NCBI RefSeq assembly: GCF_000720255.1
Contig: NZ_JOJE01000056.1
Location: forward strand, 1-64,000
From: Streptomyces griseus subsp. griseus
Lineage (GTDB): Bacteria; Actinomycetota; Actinomycetes; Streptomycetales; Streptomycetaceae
Direction of reading: 5' to 3'
DNA: 64,000 bases
Below, piece after piece: positions 63,237 to 64,000 of the stretch. A program made the position numbers and the translations under genes. The stretch's first letter is position 1. The number at the start of each line of letters is the position of its first letter. The notes beneath the pieces were generated by a model. It ran no database searches and was not told the DNA's origin. It saw nothing but the letters and a program-made list of their open reading frames with translations.

Positions 63237-63641
63237 TCAGGAGCCGGAGGTCGAGGCGGCGTCGGGATCGTCCGCAACGGGACCGGAACTGGAGTCCGCC
63301 CTGCGGAGCGTGTCGATGAGGGAACGGATGACTTCGGGATCGTCGGTATCCACGGTCACCGGCACACCGTTCACCTCGATGCGCACGGCTGGCGGCGGTG
63401 ACGGCCGGCTGGAGCGCCAGGCCACCAAGGTTGTCAGCAGGCTGCCCAGGGCGATCGAGTTGGAGAGCACGACATTCACGACCTCCAGGGGAAAGCCCCC
63501 CATGCTACCGGGAGGCGGGGGCTGAGCCCCTCCCATGAACACCCGCGCCTGCCCGCGCAGGCTCCGCTCTTCGTGGAGCCAACGGAGCAAAGCCTCCAAG
63601 TCGCCACCGACCACCTCGTCAACCTTCAGGGCAAGCTCCAT
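63237..63641 (-). CDS. EACC1-like effector-associated protein
   Basis: 134 aa. It fits the 'effector-associated constant component' (EACC1) type found before caspase or trypsin STAND genes: DLEALLRWLHEERSLRGQ helix, PPPPGSMGG, a hydrophobic helix (VNVVLSNSIALGSLLTTLVAW), and a C-terminal VRIEVNGVPVTVDTDDPEVI domain (each piece shown within 20 residues). It probably adapts or anchors the downstream effector at the membrane. There is no ribosome site; the ATG at 63641 lies 4 nt past the palindrome at 63646-63667, so a leaderless transcript is likely. Confidence 0.78.
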   Translation of the reverse strand: MELALKVDEVVGGDLEALLRWLHEERSLRGQARVFMGGAQPPPPGSMGGFPLEVVNVVLSNSIALGSLLTTLVAWRSSRPSPPPAVRIEVNGVPVTVDTDDPEVIRSLIDTLRRADSSSGPVADDPDAASTSGS

Positions 63642-63645
63642 GTGA

Positions 63646-63667
63646 CATACGTTATCGCCTACGTATG
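63646..63667. promoter_or_regulatory. Palindrome at a probable leaderless promoter
   Basis: CATACGT (63646-63652) and ACGTATG (63661-63667) are perfect inverted arms around TATCGCCT. On the minus strand TAACGT ends 7 nt before the EACC1 ATG, the spacing expected of a -10 box for a leaderless mRNA. The palindrome overlaps that box, so a regulator bound here would block transcription. Confidence 0.6.
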
Positions 63668-63781
63668 AGAGCCTGACGTCCTCAAGTGGGATACGTGCAC
63701 TGTTGATTCACGCTTCTTGAGGCTGGGGCGCCCCTCGGAGCGAGGAACGGAGGGCTCCGGGTCAGGGGCCACCCAGCGCGG

Positions 63782-63809
63782 TTGCGGCGCTGTCGGCCCC
63801 GTCTAGGAT
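63782..63809 (+). promoter_or_regulatory. Possible promoter of the divergent partial gene
   Basis: TTGCGG (63782-63787), a 16-nt spacer and TAGGAT (63804-63809) form a plausible sigma-HrdB-like promoter reading rightwards. Confidence 0.4.
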
Positions 63810-63857
63810 TGCATGGATACGGTGCCCTTCGGACCAGCTACCGGCGGTTCGAGGAGT

Positions 63858-64000
63858 GTGACGTTCGTGGACACCGCGCCACCGTCGCACACCCTCTTCC
63901 CCGATGCTGGGCACCACCGGGTGCACCCCGTGGGCGAGACGGTCGAAGAGCTTCTCGCACGAAGGAGGGTCTGCACCACCAGGTTCAGGCTCCCGACGGC
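63858..64000 (+). CDS. Unknown protein, cut by the window end
   Basis: An open frame reaches the end of the window. The start is uncertain: GTG at 63858, GTG at 63867 (best spacing, 10 nt, from GAGGAG at 63851-63856), or ATG at 63813. The visible sequence includes TAPPSHTLFPDAGHHRVH and GETVEELLARRRVCTTRF. No family recognised. It is divergent from the EACC1-caspase unit and could belong to the same defence island. Confidence 0.45.
   Translation, partial: MTFVDTAPPSHTLFPDAGHHRVHPVGETVEELLARRRVCTTRFRLPT

Overview
The window is high-GC actinobacterial DNA and almost certainly Streptomyces. Signs of this are the strong third-position GC bias, GGAGG-type ribosome binding sites, frequent GTG starts, GTGA/ATGA gene overlaps, and Streptomyces-type genes: an Fe superoxide dismutase of the SodF type, a PAS-GAF-SpoIIE phosphatase with an anti-sigma kinase-like domain, a lipase maturation factor, WS/DGAT, an RPF-like/LysM/M23 protein and a class F sortase. 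No rRNA, convincing tRNA, CRISPR array or intact insertion sequence was seen.

Layout. 0-8.2 kb is an envelope and regulation block: two secreted C-terminally membrane-anchored proteins, a sortase, a polysaccharide deacetylase, a decayed lysX-like gene, a universal stress protein, a CapA-like protein, and an ECF sigma / hypothetical / zinc-finger anti-sigma set. 8.6-13.3 kb holds an Fpg/Nei glycosylase, a SpoIIE-type phosphatase and a lipase maturation factor. 13.2-17.0 kb is a tightly overlapping minus-strand sugar operon of the L-fucose oxidation type (SDR, aldo/keto reductase, mutarotase, lactonase-like amidohydrolase), with a divergent FadR-type regulator and a palindromic operator between them. 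17.1-22.0 kb carries an amidase, a 57-aa small protein, an HD-like protein lacking its HD pair, and two SDR proteins. 22.2-31.2 kb is carbon storage and central metabolism (WS/DGAT, glgC, glgA, FhuF-like protein, DMT transporter, RPF-like/LysM/M23 protein, gnd). 31.3-35.8 kb has a Pro-rich small protein, a racemase-like protein, an acetyltransferase, panD, a secreted cyclophilin and sodF.

35.9-37.6 kb is a gene graveyard: broken pieces of a Fur-family regulator, cobI, cobM, cobL, an internally deleted tsaD and an AraC-type regulator, with two long palindromes of the TTGCAA-N5-TTGCAA type. 38.4-48.7 kb has copZ, an ECF sigma factor, a His/Met-rich membrane protein, an MFS transporter coupled to a GH88-like glycosidase, a TauE/SafE exporter, and a divergent acyl-CoA dehydrogenase / CoA-transferase / acyl-CoA ligase group. 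48.8-51.1 kb is a metal-type ABC transporter. 51.7-57.6 kb is a second copper locus (Cys-rich small protein, two PCu(A)C-like proteins, CopA, a Met/His-rich peptide, and YcnI). Here the YcnI frame is open upstream into a membrane-protein paralogue, giving an apparent fusion gene.

57.8-60.3 kb is another graveyard: a nuclease-like gene broken by an exact 14-bp duplication and another frameshift, then a PIN-domain remnant and an ECF42-type sigma remnant. 60.5-63.6 kb is the most interesting locus, a two-gene predicted conflict (defence) module. A small EACC1-like protein precedes a 922-aa protein with caspase, trypsin-like and nSTAND-type NTPase regions and a C-terminal membrane helix but no sensor repeats. 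The module starts at a probable leaderless start codon beside a perfect 7-bp-arm palindrome. The window ends in a divergent, incomplete gene.
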